Assembly (NCBI GenBank): GCA_964591605.1
Contig: CAZQEN010000041.1
Coordinates: forward strand, 1-32,281
Direction of reading: 5' to 3'
From: CAYLLT01 sp964591605
Lineage (GTDB): Bacteria; Planctomycetota; Phycisphaerae; UBA1845; PWPN01
DNA length: 32,281 nucleotides
The position numbers and the translations under genes were made by a program. How positions within the stretch are numbered: position 1 is the first letter of the stretch; the number at the start of each line of letters is the position of its first letter. The notes under the pieces are model-generated. The model saw only the letters and a program-made list of their open reading frames with translations, was not told the origin of the DNA and ran no database searches. Positions 22,776-31,172 of the stretch are shown here, in pieces.

Positions 22776-24398
22776 ATGAAAAAACTGCTCGCCGGCACGG
22801 GGGTTGCGCTCCTGGTTGCCGCTTCGCAGGTCCAGGCGTGGACCATGTACTACGATGGTTTCGCCTATGAGCCGTACAGTGACGCGGGTCATCTGCTGGG
22901 GACTCAGATCGGTTACGAGTTGGGTGACCCCATCCGACACCGGACGGATCCTTTCTCGAGCTGGACGTGTGGCAATCCGGAACCGGCCACCTGGTGCTCC
23001 ACCCAACCGCTGGTCTGCGCACAGTATCCGCCCAGTCCCTGGGCCGGTGCGAACAACAACACCGCGTGGGGACCACCGGGAGGTGGAAGCGGCTACTGGC
23101 CGTACATCATCAACAATAACCTCAATCCCCCTGCACCGATGCCCGCCGCTACGGGACACGCAGTGATGTGTAACGGCACGGCTTCCAACGGCGGCAAAGT
23201 CAGCCGCGTCAGCCCGATCAATCTCAATCAGTCACCGCCCATTGGTCCGTTTCGGACCATCACCCGCGGCAAGCTTTACTACTCGTTGATGGTCTGGGTG
23301 GTCGAAGCACCCACCACGCCGACGCCGGGCAACGGCGGTTTTCACGCCGGATTCAACAACCAGCCTCCCGAGGCGTGCCTGTGCACCGACTCCGGCGCCT
23401 GCACGATGCAGACGGCCGCGGCCCGCCTCCTGCTCCGGTGTGCCCAGGGAGACGAAGGCGCAACGAATGCCTTCAACATCGGCATCCAGGGCCATGGCAC
23501 CCCCACTTCCGGCGCGCCCCCCGTCTGGGTCGGTGCGGATACGAACCCGCCATATGGAACGATCTACCCCGGAGGACTGGATACGGCGAATGCCCTCTTC
23601 GTGGTCGTCTCATACGACATGAAGAACAACACGGGCTCCAACCCCATCAACACCGACGATGTCTCCAGCATCTGGGTCAATCCGGATCCCCAGACGTTCG
23701 GCAATAACGCGCTGGAACCCGCGCCGTCAGCGACGAGCACCGGCGGCGACATTCCCGAGCTCTCGGTTCGCAGCTTCTTCCTGCGGGAAGGCAGCAGCCG
23801 TGCCGCGACGACGGGTTACCAGGCCACCCGCATCGGCTTCGACGAGCTGCGGATCGGGACGAGCTGGGCCGACGTCACCTCTGACGTGCCCTGCTCGCCT
23901 CCAACAGTCGCCGGCATCGCTCCGGACGCGGGAGCACCCGGCCAGCAGCTTGTGGGCGTCCAGGTCACGGGCAACCACTTCGTGCAGGGCGTCACCCAGG
24001 TCTGGCTGCGGACGACGGGTCAGCCGGACATCCAGGGCAACAACGTGGACGTCACCGATCCGCAGCACCTGACGTGCAATTTCAACATCCCGGCCAACGC
24101 CGTCAACGGAGCCCGCGACGTGGTCGTCATCACCTGTCCGGAATCGCCGGGCACGCTGGCGGGGGCGTTTGAGATCGGGGCGTGTGCCCCTCCGGCGGAT
24201 TTCAACTGTGACGGATTCGTGGACGGCTTTGACGTGAACGAATTCGTCAACTGCGCGTCGCGAGACCGGGTGCCCGTTCAGCCCGGTTGTGAAGATATGG
24301 ACCTCGACGGCGACGGTGATGCCGACGTGCGCGACTTCGCGAAGGTCCAGGTGTGTTACAACCCCGGCGTGGCCGCTGATCCGAATTGCGGGAATTGA
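22776..24398 (+). CDS. Secreted lectin-like protein with dockerin-like tail, array member 2
   Basis: The 540 residues have a signal peptide to about residue 21 (QVQA cut). A jelly-roll-like domain runs from YYDGFAYEPYSDAGHLL to FDELRIGTSWADVT. An IPT/TIG-like domain follows (PTVAGIAPDAGAPGQQLVGV...), then a module with two Ca-binding loops: DFNCDGFVDGFDVNEFVNC (from 475) and DLDGDGDADVRDFAKVQVC (about 509-527). Each loop has D-x-N/D-x-D-G spacing and ends in a hydrophobic-x-x-Cys. This resembles a type I dockerin but with added Cys. GGGAGGT eight bases before ATG 22776 fixes the start. The open frame upstream to 22662 covers the terminator and is not coding. Partner of the dockerin-like module unknown. 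Confidence 0.85.
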   Translation: MKKLLAGTGVALLVAASQVQAWTMYYDGFAYEPYSDAGHLLGTQIGYELGDPIRHRTDPFSSWTCGNPEPATWCSTQPLVCAQYPPSPWAGANNNTAWGPPGGGSGYWPYIINNNLNPPAPMPAATGHAVMCNGTASNGGKVSRVSPINLNQSPPIGPFRTITRGKLYYSLMVWVVEAPTTPTPGNGGFHAGFNNQPPEACLCTDSGACTMQTAAARLLLRCAQGDEGATNAFNIGIQGHGTPTSGAPPVWVGADTNPPYGTIYPGGLDTANALFVVVSYDMKNNTGSNPINTDDVSSIWVNPDPQTFGNNALEPAPSATSTGGDIPELSVRSFFLREGSSRAATTGYQATRIGFDELRIGTSWADVTSDVPCSPPTVAGIAPDAGAPGQQLVGVQVTGNHFVQGVTQVWLRTTGQPDIQGNNVDVTDPQHLTCNFNIPANAVNGARDVVVITCPESPGTLAGAFEIGACAPPADFNCDGFVDGFDVNEFVNCASRDRVPVQPGCEDMDLDGDGDADVRDFAKVQVCYNPGVAADPNCGN

Positions 24399-24409
24399 GC
24401 AATTGGTCC

Positions 24410-24516
24410 GTCGTCAGTCGTCCGTTGTCAGTTGTTGGGTCCGTAGCCATTCGTCAGTTGAAGGTCCTCTGCACGCCGGACGAAAGGATCAATGAACCCG
24501 ACAACGGACTACGGAC
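24410..24516. repeat. Repeat cluster filling the gap before array member 3
   Basis: Direct repeats TCGTCAGT, TTGTCAGT and TCGTCAGT lie in the first half. GTCCGTTGTC (24420-24429) is the inverse complement of GACAACGGAC (24500-24509), and GTCCGTAG (24439-24446) of CTACGGAC (24509-24516). The element takes up nearly all of the 136-base gap. It looks like a dispersed intergenic repeat; no T run. Confidence 0.6.
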
Positions 24517-24534
24517 AAAGAACGGTCTAACGCC

Positions 24535-25941
24535 ATGCGAAAGCTTGTGTGGGCAGCCCCGCTTGTCCTGATTCCGTCCGTGCTGCTGGCCGAGGCGCCG
24601 ACCTACGACGGCTTCGACCACGCCGTCGGCGACGCGCTGGGCAAACACGACACCTACCCCGGCAAGACCGCACCGACCGGCCAGACGTGGCGCGCGGGCG
24701 GTATCTACAACACCATCAGCACGCTGGACGCAATGATTGACCCCGATGCACTCTGCGTTCCCGGCCTGGCGGCCTCGGCGGGCCACAGCGTTCGATTCCT
24801 GGGCATCGGCGGGGCCGGAGGCAGCAACGGCGTCGTCGACCGCATCCGCATCGGCGATCTCACGACTGAGGGCCGGCCGCAGGTCTTTACCAGCGGTGAG
24901 GTCTATTTTTCGCTGATCCTTCGCGTCGTCGCGATGACCGATCCGGGCGATCCGACGCTCCCGGTGAACCTGAACGGCGGGTTCATCGCTGGATTCAACA
25001 ACCGCGACCCTGAGGAAGTGTATCCACCGGGCGAGGGTCCGCCGGGCACCACGCGGGCGGGCACGCGGCTGCACGTGGCCATGCACGACATCGACAGCAC
25101 GAAATTCCGGATCGGCGTTCGCCCGGACCAGTCGGCCGCCCCGGTGGTATTCGACCCCCGCCCGCGGACGCCCGGCCCCGACAGCGAGCCCGTCTTCATC
25201 GTCGGCCGCTACACCTTCATCGAGGGGGCGACCAACAACGACCTTCACCAGATCTGGGTCAACCCGCCCCCGGCCACCTTCGGCGCCGCCGTCGCCCCCA
25301 CGTACACCGAGGAGGGCATCGACTTCCCGCGGACGGCGACCGGCATGGACATCAATTATGCCAGTGACAACACGGGCGGGCCTCCGGCCATTTACTGCTT
25401 CTTTCTTCGCCAGATCGACATCTCGCCCTACAGCATGATCGTGGACGAGGTCCGGGTGGGTCTGACCTGGGCGGATGTGACGCCGCCCGGCCCGATCGTC
25501 CTCGGCCCCTGCTGCGCCCCGGACGGCACCTGCAGCGAAACGGTGCAGTGCGCCTGCAACGGAACGTGGGAAAACCCCGGTCTGACCTGTAACGATGTCC
25601 AGTGCCCGGTGGTCCTTGGTCCATGTTGCGCCCCGAACGGCTCCTGCACGGAAACGACCCAGTCGGCCTGCACCGGCACCTGGGAGAACCCCGGCCTGAC
25701 CTGCACTGACGTGCAGTGCCCGTGCACGCCAGACCCGGTCTTCGACAGCGATTGTGACGGAGACGTCGATCTGAACGATTACGGCAGGTTTCAGACGTGC
25801 TACGGCCAGCCGGCCACAACGACAGGATGCGGAGGCTTTGACGCCGACGCCAGCGGGACGATCGACGGGCCCGACTTCGGCGCGTTCACGATCTGCGCCA
25901 CCCGCGACGGCGTTCCGGCCGACCCCGGTTGCGACGGATAG
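24535..25941 (+). CDS. Secreted Cys-repeat protein with dockerin-like tail, array member 3
   Basis: The 468 residues have a signal peptide to about residue 19. A jelly-roll-like domain runs from APTYDGFDHAVGDAL to VDEVRVGLTWADVT. Two 37-residue Cys-rich repeats follow (322-358, 360-396), with G-P-C-C-A-P-x-G-x-C, C-x-G-T-W-E-N-P-G-L-T-C and D-V-Q-C-P. The tail carries two Ca-binding loops, DSDCDGDVDLNDYGRFQTC and DADASGTIDGPDFGAFTIC, with the same F-x-x-C ends as its neighbours. No clear ribosome site precedes ATG 24535, where a repeat element occupies the leader. Even Cys counts in the repeats suggest disulfides after export. Function unknown; surface binding is the best guess. Confidence 0.83.
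   Translation: MRKLVWAAPLVLIPSVLLAEAPTYDGFDHAVGDALGKHDTYPGKTAPTGQTWRAGGIYNTISTLDAMIDPDALCVPGLAASAGHSVRFLGIGGAGGSNGVVDRIRIGDLTTEGRPQVFTSGEVYFSLILRVVAMTDPGDPTLPVNLNGGFIAGFNNRDPEEVYPPGEGPPGTTRAGTRLHVAMHDIDSTKFRIGVRPDQSAAPVVFDPRPRTPGPDSEPVFIVGRYTFIEGATNNDLHQIWVNPPPATFGAAVAPTYTEEGIDFPRTATGMDINYASDNTGGPPAIYCFFLRQIDISPYSMIVDEVRVGLTWADVTPPGPIVLGPCCAPDGTCSETVQCACNGTWENPGLTCNDVQCPVVLGPCCAPNGSCTETTQSACTGTWENPGLTCTDVQCPCTPDPVFDSDCDGDVDLNDYGRFQTCYGQPATTTGCGGFDADASGTIDGPDFGAFTICATRDGVPADPGCDG
25498..25722 (+). repeat. Tandem coding duplication of a 37-residue Cys-rich unit
   Basis: Two copies, separated by one Val codon, with nearly identical protein sequence (VLGPCCAP to DVQCP). Each holds six conserved Cys, plus one extra in the first copy (VQCAC). 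The protein copies are more alike than a distant family would be, so the duplication looks recent. Confidence 0.85.
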
Positions 25942-25958
25942 ATGCGCAGGTGGCATCA

Positions 25959-25986
25959 TTGAGTCATATGAGGGCCGAAATATCCT
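25959..25986 (+). promoter_or_regulatory. Candidate promoter of array member 4
   Basis: TTGAGT (25959-25964), 16-base spacer, TATCCT (25981-25986; four of six). It lies in the 170-base gap before the last array gene and would give a leader of about 120 bases. Confidence 0.35.
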
Positions 25987-26111
25987 GGTACGGGCGTCGC
26001 CCGCGAACCAGCGGGAGAAGCTCACTCAGAGACGCCGAGCATGCAGCCTGGACGGAGCCCGCAACCCGAATAGAGGATCACGAACTGGGGGGTGTCACGA
26101 GGAGTGTAACG

Positions 26112-27176
26112 ATGCGAACACTGGTTTGCGCAGGGACGTTCTGGATGGCGTCTGCGGTGTTTGCCGCACCGCTGGTGTATGAACCGTTCGACTATCCGGC
26201 CGGCACGCTCGACGGGCGGGTGAATCCGAGCACAGGGACGCCCTGGGCGCTGGCCGGGATCAGCGCGAACGACATCAATGTCTTCACGGGGAACCTCACC
26301 GCGCCGTCACCGCTGGAAGCGGCCGTCGGGAACCTGCTGGCTATCACGGGGTCCACCGGCAACAGCGGGGGCAGCTTCCGCCTGGGCTTCGCCGACCCCA
26401 CCACGGATCCGCCCACGCCCACGCCCGTGACGGCGCCGGCGACGCTCTATTTCTCGTTCCTCCTGCGGGTCGATTCAGTCGCCGTGGGCAACAATACGGC
26501 CGGTGGTTTCTTCGCCGGTCTCAATACGATGTCCGGCCCGCAGGGCAGCAACGTCACCGCGGTGGCAGCCCGGGTCCAGTGCCGGATCGACCCCGTCGAT
26601 GTCGGCCGATACAACCTGGGCATCTTCAACAACCGTAACGCGTCCGCCGCCTCCCTCTCATGGGCCAGTGCACAACTGGTCCCGGGCGAGACCCATTTCA
26701 TCGTCGCCGTCTGTGAGCTGAACAGCGGAGCGTCCAACGATGTCTCACGCCTGTGGATCAGCCCCGATCCCGGTACGTTCGGCGCGGCCGCTCCGCCGCC
26801 CACCGTCAGCGACGAGACCTTCGCCACCAACGATCTGGCCCAGGTGGCCAGCGTTCTGGTCCGGCAGGTCAGCACCTCGCCGCTCGTGACGCTCGACGAG
26901 CTGCGGGTCGGTCTGACCTGGGCGGACGTGACGCCGGTCGGCGTTCCCTGCCACGACCCGATCTTCGATGCCGACGGCGACCACGACGTGGACATGCGCG
27001 ACTTCGCCTCGTTCCAGGTCTGCCGCGAGCAGCCTGCCACCGGCGACTGCCGCTGCTTCGACAAGAACGGCAGCGGCACGATCGACGGCTTCGACCTCGA
27101 AGCGTTCACCAACTGCGCCCCCGCGGGCGGAGTCTTCCGTGACTCGGTCGAGGCCAACGCCGCGTGTGACGATTGA
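26112..27176 (+). CDS. Secreted lectin-like protein with dockerin-like tail, array member 4
   Basis: The 354 residues have a signal peptide to about residue 19 (cut near VFA). A jelly-roll-like domain opens LVYEPFDYPAGTLDGRV and closes LDELRVGLTWADVT. It is followed directly by two Ca-binding loops, DADGDHDVDMRDFASFQVC and DKNGSGTIDGFDLEAFTNC. It lacks the TIG and Cys-rich inserts of members 2 and 3, so it shows the minimal form of the family. GAGGAG about eight bases before ATG 26112 decides the start over the frame's earlier codons from 25929. It converges on the FN3 protein gene with a seven-base gap. Confidence 0.85.
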   Translation: MRTLVCAGTFWMASAVFAAPLVYEPFDYPAGTLDGRVNPSTGTPWALAGISANDINVFTGNLTAPSPLEAAVGNLLAITGSTGNSGGSFRLGFADPTTDPPTPTPVTAPATLYFSFLLRVDSVAVGNNTAGGFFAGLNTMSGPQGSNVTAVAARVQCRIDPVDVGRYNLGIFNNRNASAASLSWASAQLVPGETHFIVAVCELNSGASNDVSRLWISPDPGTFGAAAPPPTVSDETFATNDLAQVASVLVRQVSTSPLVTLDELRVGLTWADVTPVGVPCHDPIFDADGDHDVDMRDFASFQVCREQPATGDCRCFDKNGSGTIDGFDLEAFTNCAPAGGVFRDSVEANAACDD

Positions 27177-27183
27177 GTCGTTC

Positions 27184-29373
27184 TCAACACGGCGGCGGCT
27201 GATTGGGGCCGTTCATGCACGGCAGGAAGAGATTGAAATCGGCCTCGTCGACGTCGATGTCGCCGTCGAGACTGGCCGGCGCGCAGCCGGCCGGGTAGGG
27301 GTTGTACGGGCCTGACAGGCACTTCTGGAAGACGGCAAAGTCCGCCTGGTCGCAGTCGCCATCGTCATCGAAATCCCGCAGTGAGTGCGTCCGGGCCGAG
27401 GCCGGCATGCCGGCTGAATAGTTGAACGCTACGTCGCGGGCAAAGGCGGCGTAGTAGTACGGCGTCGCCGGGGTGAGGCCAGAGTCCTGATGGCCATCCG
27501 CCGCACCGGGCGCACCGGGTTTCTCGACCACGAGCTCGCCGTCATCCTTGTGGGCGGGCGGGGCCGTGGTCTTGCGCATGATTCGGGTGGCCGCGAAATC
27601 CCCGTCCGGTGGATTCTGCCACGCCAGGGAGACGGTCTGGGCGGCGACCATGGCGGTCAGCGAGCTCACCGGACCGGGCGGCACCAGATCGAGCGTGACG
27701 GAAACGGTGGCGGGTGCCGCGTAGTTGCGATGGTGGTCATGGGCAAACGCCGCGTAGTAGTACGTCGCGCCATCGGCCAGACCCGTATCGAGATAACTAT
27801 CCGTGGAGCCGGGTGCGCCGGCCTTGTCGGCCACGAGCTGCCCGTCATCCCTGTGGGCCGGGAATCCGCCGGTCTTGCGACGGATCAGCGTGCCCGTGAA
27901 ATCGGAGGCGGATGGGTTCTGCCAAGAGAGTTGCACGCTCTGCGGCTGCGCGAGGGCCGTGAAGCCCGTCACCGGTCCGGGCGGCGTCACGTCGGGCGAC
28001 TCCACGCCGATGAAGGTCGCGGTCGTGTAGAACTTGAACAGCTCGCCCGTGCCGCCGTCGAGCGTGAGGACAAGCTGCCGGCGGCCGCCGCTGTTGGGGA
28101 TCTCCGGCAGCGTGATGAGTTCGAGCTGCCCGTTGTCCTGCCGCAGGCGCTGCACCTGCGTGATCCCCGAGCTGCCGAACGCGAAGTTGAGCTTGACTTC
28201 CTGCCGGCAGTCGACCGCCGAGCCGTCGAGCCACGTTAACCCGTTGACCACCATCATATAGATTTCGTCGGTGTAGTTGGGGCCGTCGAACGACTCGTCG
28301 AGCGGCTTGAACCAGGCCAGCCACACGTCGCCGCGCAGGCCGCTGTTCTTCGTGCCCAGGTTGGTGATCGCCCACCCGCGCAGCCACGGGTCGTTCACGC
28401 CGAACTCCCAGTTGAGCACGTCGATCGGCGTGTCGTTGTTGACCGGCGTGCCGTTCTCCATGTGCTGGCCGTTGACGAACCGGACGTCCATGTTGCGGAG
28501 CCGGACCATGGACGGCCCCAGGATCCGCACGCGGCGGTGAATCTCGGTGAGGGCGGCATACAGCGGCAGGGGGGTCGTATCGCCGCTCCCGCCGACGAAC
28601 AGCGAGGTGGCGCCGGTATTGTAGGTGAAGCAGTTGAACCAGGTGTAGCCGAACGCCAGGCCGGCAAAGTACTCGACGCGCAGCTCGGATTCCGACGGAT
28701 CGCGCGTGACCGCATCGTGGAACGTCTGCGTGTACATCGCGTACGGGATGCCGTGGGCGAGGGCGAATTTGCGGTAGCGCTGCATGTCGCCGTAGAGGTT
28801 TTTGGGGCTTCCGCCGATGGGCAAACCGTCGGGGCGGAAGGGGTAGGTGTCGAAACTGAGCATGTCCGGCTGAGACGTGTTGATGAACGCGTCGAGGTTC
28901 GGATTCGTCACCTGTCCGCCGTAGCTGTTGCAGTACAGGACCGTGTTCGGGAACTGCGGGCGGATGCTGTTGAACCACGCTGCGACGCTGGTGCGCACGG
29001 ATTCCTGGTTGAGGTCCTGCTCGTCGCCGATCTGGATCGCGACGAGGTTGCCGGCGTACGTGGCTTCTGACGGCAGGGGGGGCGTCTCAGCCGGGCTGCG
29101 GGCCCACCGCGCCCACGGCATCCCCGGCGCCGGCCCCAGCCAGTTCATCGTCGAATCCCACAGCCAGTGCACCGTGGTGAAGCCGCCGTTCTGGAACGTA
29201 TTCAGGTGAAACACGTCATAGTTGGCGACGAGCCCGTGAAGCTGGATCCCGCGGTTGATGATGATCTGGTGGCCCTTGCTGAGCGTCTGCGCGCGGGCGG
29301 AGCCCACCGGCAGACCCAGGGCACAGGCGAGCACGCCGACTGCCCATCGAACATCCCGACACGACGAGGTCAA
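27184..29373 (-). CDS. Secreted barrel-FN3-FN3 protein with dockerin-like tail
   Basis: The 729 residues from TTG 29373 have a signal peptide (basic start, WAVGVLACALGLPVG core, SARAQ cut). A putative glycoside-hydrolase-like barrel fills about 30-450, with AIQIGDEQDLNQ (E near 117), PDMLSFDTYPF and GLAFGYTWFNCFTY. Two related FN3 domains follow (about 461-560, 561-663), both with PPGPV...L(S/A)WQNP and DDG(Q/E)LV segments. The last 66 residues hold two Ca-binding loops ending F-x-x-C, the same module as in the array on the other strand. The frame is open to ATG 29487, which overlaps the upstream stop as TGATG, but that start has no ribosome site and would hide the signal. The hydrolase family is not recognised. 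Confidence 0.8.
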   Translation of the reverse strand: MTSSCRDVRWAVGVLACALGLPVGSARAQTLSKGHQIIINRGIQLHGLVANYDVFHLNTFQNGGFTTVHWLWDSTMNWLGPAPGMPWARWARSPAETPPLPSEATYAGNLVAIQIGDEQDLNQESVRTSVAAWFNSIRPQFPNTVLYCNSYGGQVTNPNLDAFINTSQPDMLSFDTYPFRPDGLPIGGSPKNLYGDMQRYRKFALAHGIPYAMYTQTFHDAVTRDPSESELRVEYFAGLAFGYTWFNCFTYNTGATSLFVGGSGDTTPLPLYAALTEIHRRVRILGPSMVRLRNMDVRFVNGQHMENGTPVNNDTPIDVLNWEFGVNDPWLRGWAITNLGTKNSGLRGDVWLAWFKPLDESFDGPNYTDEIYMMVVNGLTWLDGSAVDCRQEVKLNFAFGSSGITQVQRLRQDNGQLELITLPEIPNSGGRRQLVLTLDGGTGELFKFYTTATFIGVESPDVTPPGPVTGFTALAQPQSVQLSWQNPSASDFTGTLIRRKTGGFPAHRDDGQLVADKAGAPGSTDSYLDTGLADGATYYYAAFAHDHHRNYAAPATVSVTLDLVPPGPVSSLTAMVAAQTVSLAWQNPPDGDFAATRIMRKTTAPPAHKDDGELVVEKPGAPGAADGHQDSGLTPATPYYYAAFARDVAFNYSAGMPASARTHSLRDFDDDGDCDQADFAVFQKCLSGPYNPYPAGCAPASLDGDIDVDEADFNLFLPCMNGPNQPPPC

Positions 29374-29378
29374 CTCCA

Positions 29379-29383
29379 CCTCC
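29379..29383 (-). promoter_or_regulatory. Ribosome binding site for a TTG start
   Basis: GGAGG on the minus strand, five bases before TTG 29373. It supports this start over ATG 29487, which would place 38 residues before the signal peptide. Confidence 0.55.
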
Positions 29384-29440
29384 GCGACGTGCACCCGCAA
29401 CCCACGAGCAGAGAATATCTCTCGCGAAACTCTGCAAAAT

Positions 29441-29469
29441 ATGATAACCAAAGCAGTTGCAGCTTGCCA
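29441..29469 (-). promoter_or_regulatory. Candidate promoter of the FN3 protein gene
   Basis: Minus strand TGGCAA (29469-29464), 17-base spacer, TATCAT (29446-29441; five of six) in a locally AT-rich stretch. If used, the transcript begins downstream of ATG 29487 and requires the TTG start. Confidence 0.4.
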
Positions 29470-29486
29470 GGGGCGAGGGAACGGCA

Positions 29487-31004
29487 TCAGGATGTGGCGG
29501 CGTCGCGTACGGCGCGCCCTGCCGCCGCCAGGTTGGCGAGGCGCATCTCAGAATACTTGCGAGACAGAATCAGGCCGTGTGCTCCGGCTTTCAGGGCGGC
29601 GGCCACCGCGGCGTAGGTGTCATCGGGCGAGGCCTTGCGGCTCTCCTTGCCAGTCGGAATGCCGATGTCGATGCCGGGCAGCACTTTGCACTTGCCCTGC
29701 ACACCGGCCAGTGCGCGGCGCGTCTCGCGAAACACGTAGTCGGGCGAGAGCCCGGCGGTGGGCAAATCCTCCAGCGGCGCTTCGTTCCCGTAATTCAGCA
29801 GACGGTTGTTGAAGCGCAGCAGCTCGTCTTTCGGAACATCGCGGAAAACCGTCGACCCGACGTTGCGGATGAAACTCGCGTAGCGCTCGCCTCCGCAGTT
29901 GTTGTAGACGACCACTTTCAGGAAGTCGGCTTTCGTGGCCAGGTCGGCGTAGCTGCGCGTGGCGCGGAAGATGGGATTGAACGAGTTGACGTGTTCGATG
30001 TGGAAACCCACCTGCAGGCCCGGCCGTACGCGCTTGACGGCGGCGTTCACCTCGGCCAAGACCTGGTGCTTGACCGTATCGAACAGCCGATCCCACGCGA
30101 TGATCTCCGGCCACTTGACGAGCAGGCGCCAGAACTCGACGAAGTAGCCGTCGCTCGGCCGCTTGTCCTGGAGCGATGCCTGGACGAACTGATCGAGCTC
30201 CTGGAAAGCCTGGCGGGCGCGCTGGAAGTCGACGCCCGCCTCCCGGGCCGCCCGCCGGTGATGCTCGCAGAAGCAGGCGACCCGCGACGAAGCGATCCGT
30301 TGTGCGTGACTGGCCCCCAGTGCGTTCAGCAGCGGCCCGTTTCGCTCGTTGAAGAACAGGATGCCGTCGACCTCATATGATTGGCACAGGTCGGTCGCCA
30401 GGCCGGTCCAGAAGGCACGAACATCAGGATGGCAAAGACAGAGTGTGCCCGCTTTTCGGCCCTGCAGGTCGACCTCGGCAACCTGCTCGACACCGGGTAC
30501 ATCGGAGCGGAACGCGTCTTCGATCGAGCAGAAGACGCGCAAGCCGCGCTTGCGGGCGGCGGGCAGAACGGCGGCAACGATGTCCAGGTCGCCGTGGTCG
30601 GGGGCGCGGGTCTGTTTGAGGATGGTGTTGCGATAGAACTCGGGATGCGGCGTGGCGTAGTTGCCGCCGTGAAAGAAGCGTTCGTCAGATTCCTGCACGC
30701 CGTGATCCGGAAACGGCTGGCCGGGAACCTGCCGCCCCGAAAGCCCCCGCCCGTAAGTGAAGGTGGTCAGGTAGATCGTATCGACGGCCCCTTTTTCCTG
30801 CAGGAGGTCGAGGACCTTCTCAACGCCTTCGTCGACGAACGATACGGCGCCGATCTGTATACCCACGCTGCGTTTGTCCGGTGATTCCGCCGCTGGCGCA
30901 GCCTCAGACAGAGCGGCAGACACGACGGCGGCCACCCCCAGTCCTGTGCCCGTCCCGATGAACTGGCGGCGAGTCAGAGGGGTTTCAGGGAGTTCGGGTC
31001 GCAC
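29487..31004 (-). CDS. Tat-exported barrel-like protein of unknown function
   Basis: The 505 residues from GTG 31004 begin with a Tat signal, TPLTRRQFIGTGTGLGVAA (R12, R13), and an Ala-rich core. The mature part has alternating beta/alpha segments of a TIM barrel: SVGIQIGAVSFVD, DTIYLTTFTY, GLRVFCSIED, EVDGILFFNERNGP, VGFHIEHVNSFNP, DFLKVVVYNNCGGERY, KVLPGIDIGIPTG and GAHGLILSRKY. Acidic residues at strand ends (IED, NER, IEH) could be catalytic, suggesting a sugar hydrolase or lyase, but I do not recognise the family. It abuts the FN3 protein gene and is probably in the same functional unit. Confidence 0.78.
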   Translation of the reverse strand: MRPELPETPLTRRQFIGTGTGLGVAAVVSAALSEAAPAAESPDKRSVGIQIGAVSFVDEGVEKVLDLLQEKGAVDTIYLTTFTYGRGLSGRQVPGQPFPDHGVQESDERFFHGGNYATPHPEFYRNTILKQTRAPDHGDLDIVAAVLPAARKRGLRVFCSIEDAFRSDVPGVEQVAEVDLQGRKAGTLCLCHPDVRAFWTGLATDLCQSYEVDGILFFNERNGPLLNALGASHAQRIASSRVACFCEHHRRAAREAGVDFQRARQAFQELDQFVQASLQDKRPSDGYFVEFWRLLVKWPEIIAWDRLFDTVKHQVLAEVNAAVKRVRPGLQVGFHIEHVNSFNPIFRATRSYADLATKADFLKVVVYNNCGGERYASFIRNVGSTVFRDVPKDELLRFNNRLLNYGNEAPLEDLPTAGLSPDYVFRETRRALAGVQGKCKVLPGIDIGIPTGKESRKASPDDTYAAVAAALKAGAHGLILSRKYSEMRLANLAAAGRAVRDAATS

Positions 31005-31010
31005 GGATTT

Positions 31011-31016
31011 CCTCCC
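31011..31016 (-). promoter_or_regulatory. Ribosome binding site for a GTG start
   Basis: GGGAGG on the minus strand, six bases before GTG 31004. An earlier in-frame GTG at 31025 lies upstream of this site and is rejected. Confidence 0.65.
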
Positions 31017-31100
31017 GATCGGCACACATTCTCAGAGATTCCTTGCTGACCATGAGAGAGTCGAAGCCGTGGGCTGGTCGGATGATCGGCGGCGTCCATC

Positions 31101-31172
31101 GCGCCCGGCCGGACTCGAACCTGCGACCGACGGCCGTTCCCTCCGTGTCGTTGCAACACATGCTACCACAAG
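31101..31172 (-). other. tRNA-like remnant (T-arm, acceptor and D-loop-like pieces)
   Basis: On the minus strand GCAGG-TTCGAGT-CCGGC (31124-31108) is a T arm with one mismatch in five pairs, followed by an acceptor-like CGGGCGC (31107-31101). Upstream GTGGTAGCA (31169-31161) resembles a D loop. No 5' acceptor strand GCGCCCG exists upstream and the anticodon stem does not fold properly, so this is not a working tRNA. It could be a decayed gene or an integration-site scar. Confidence 0.35.
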
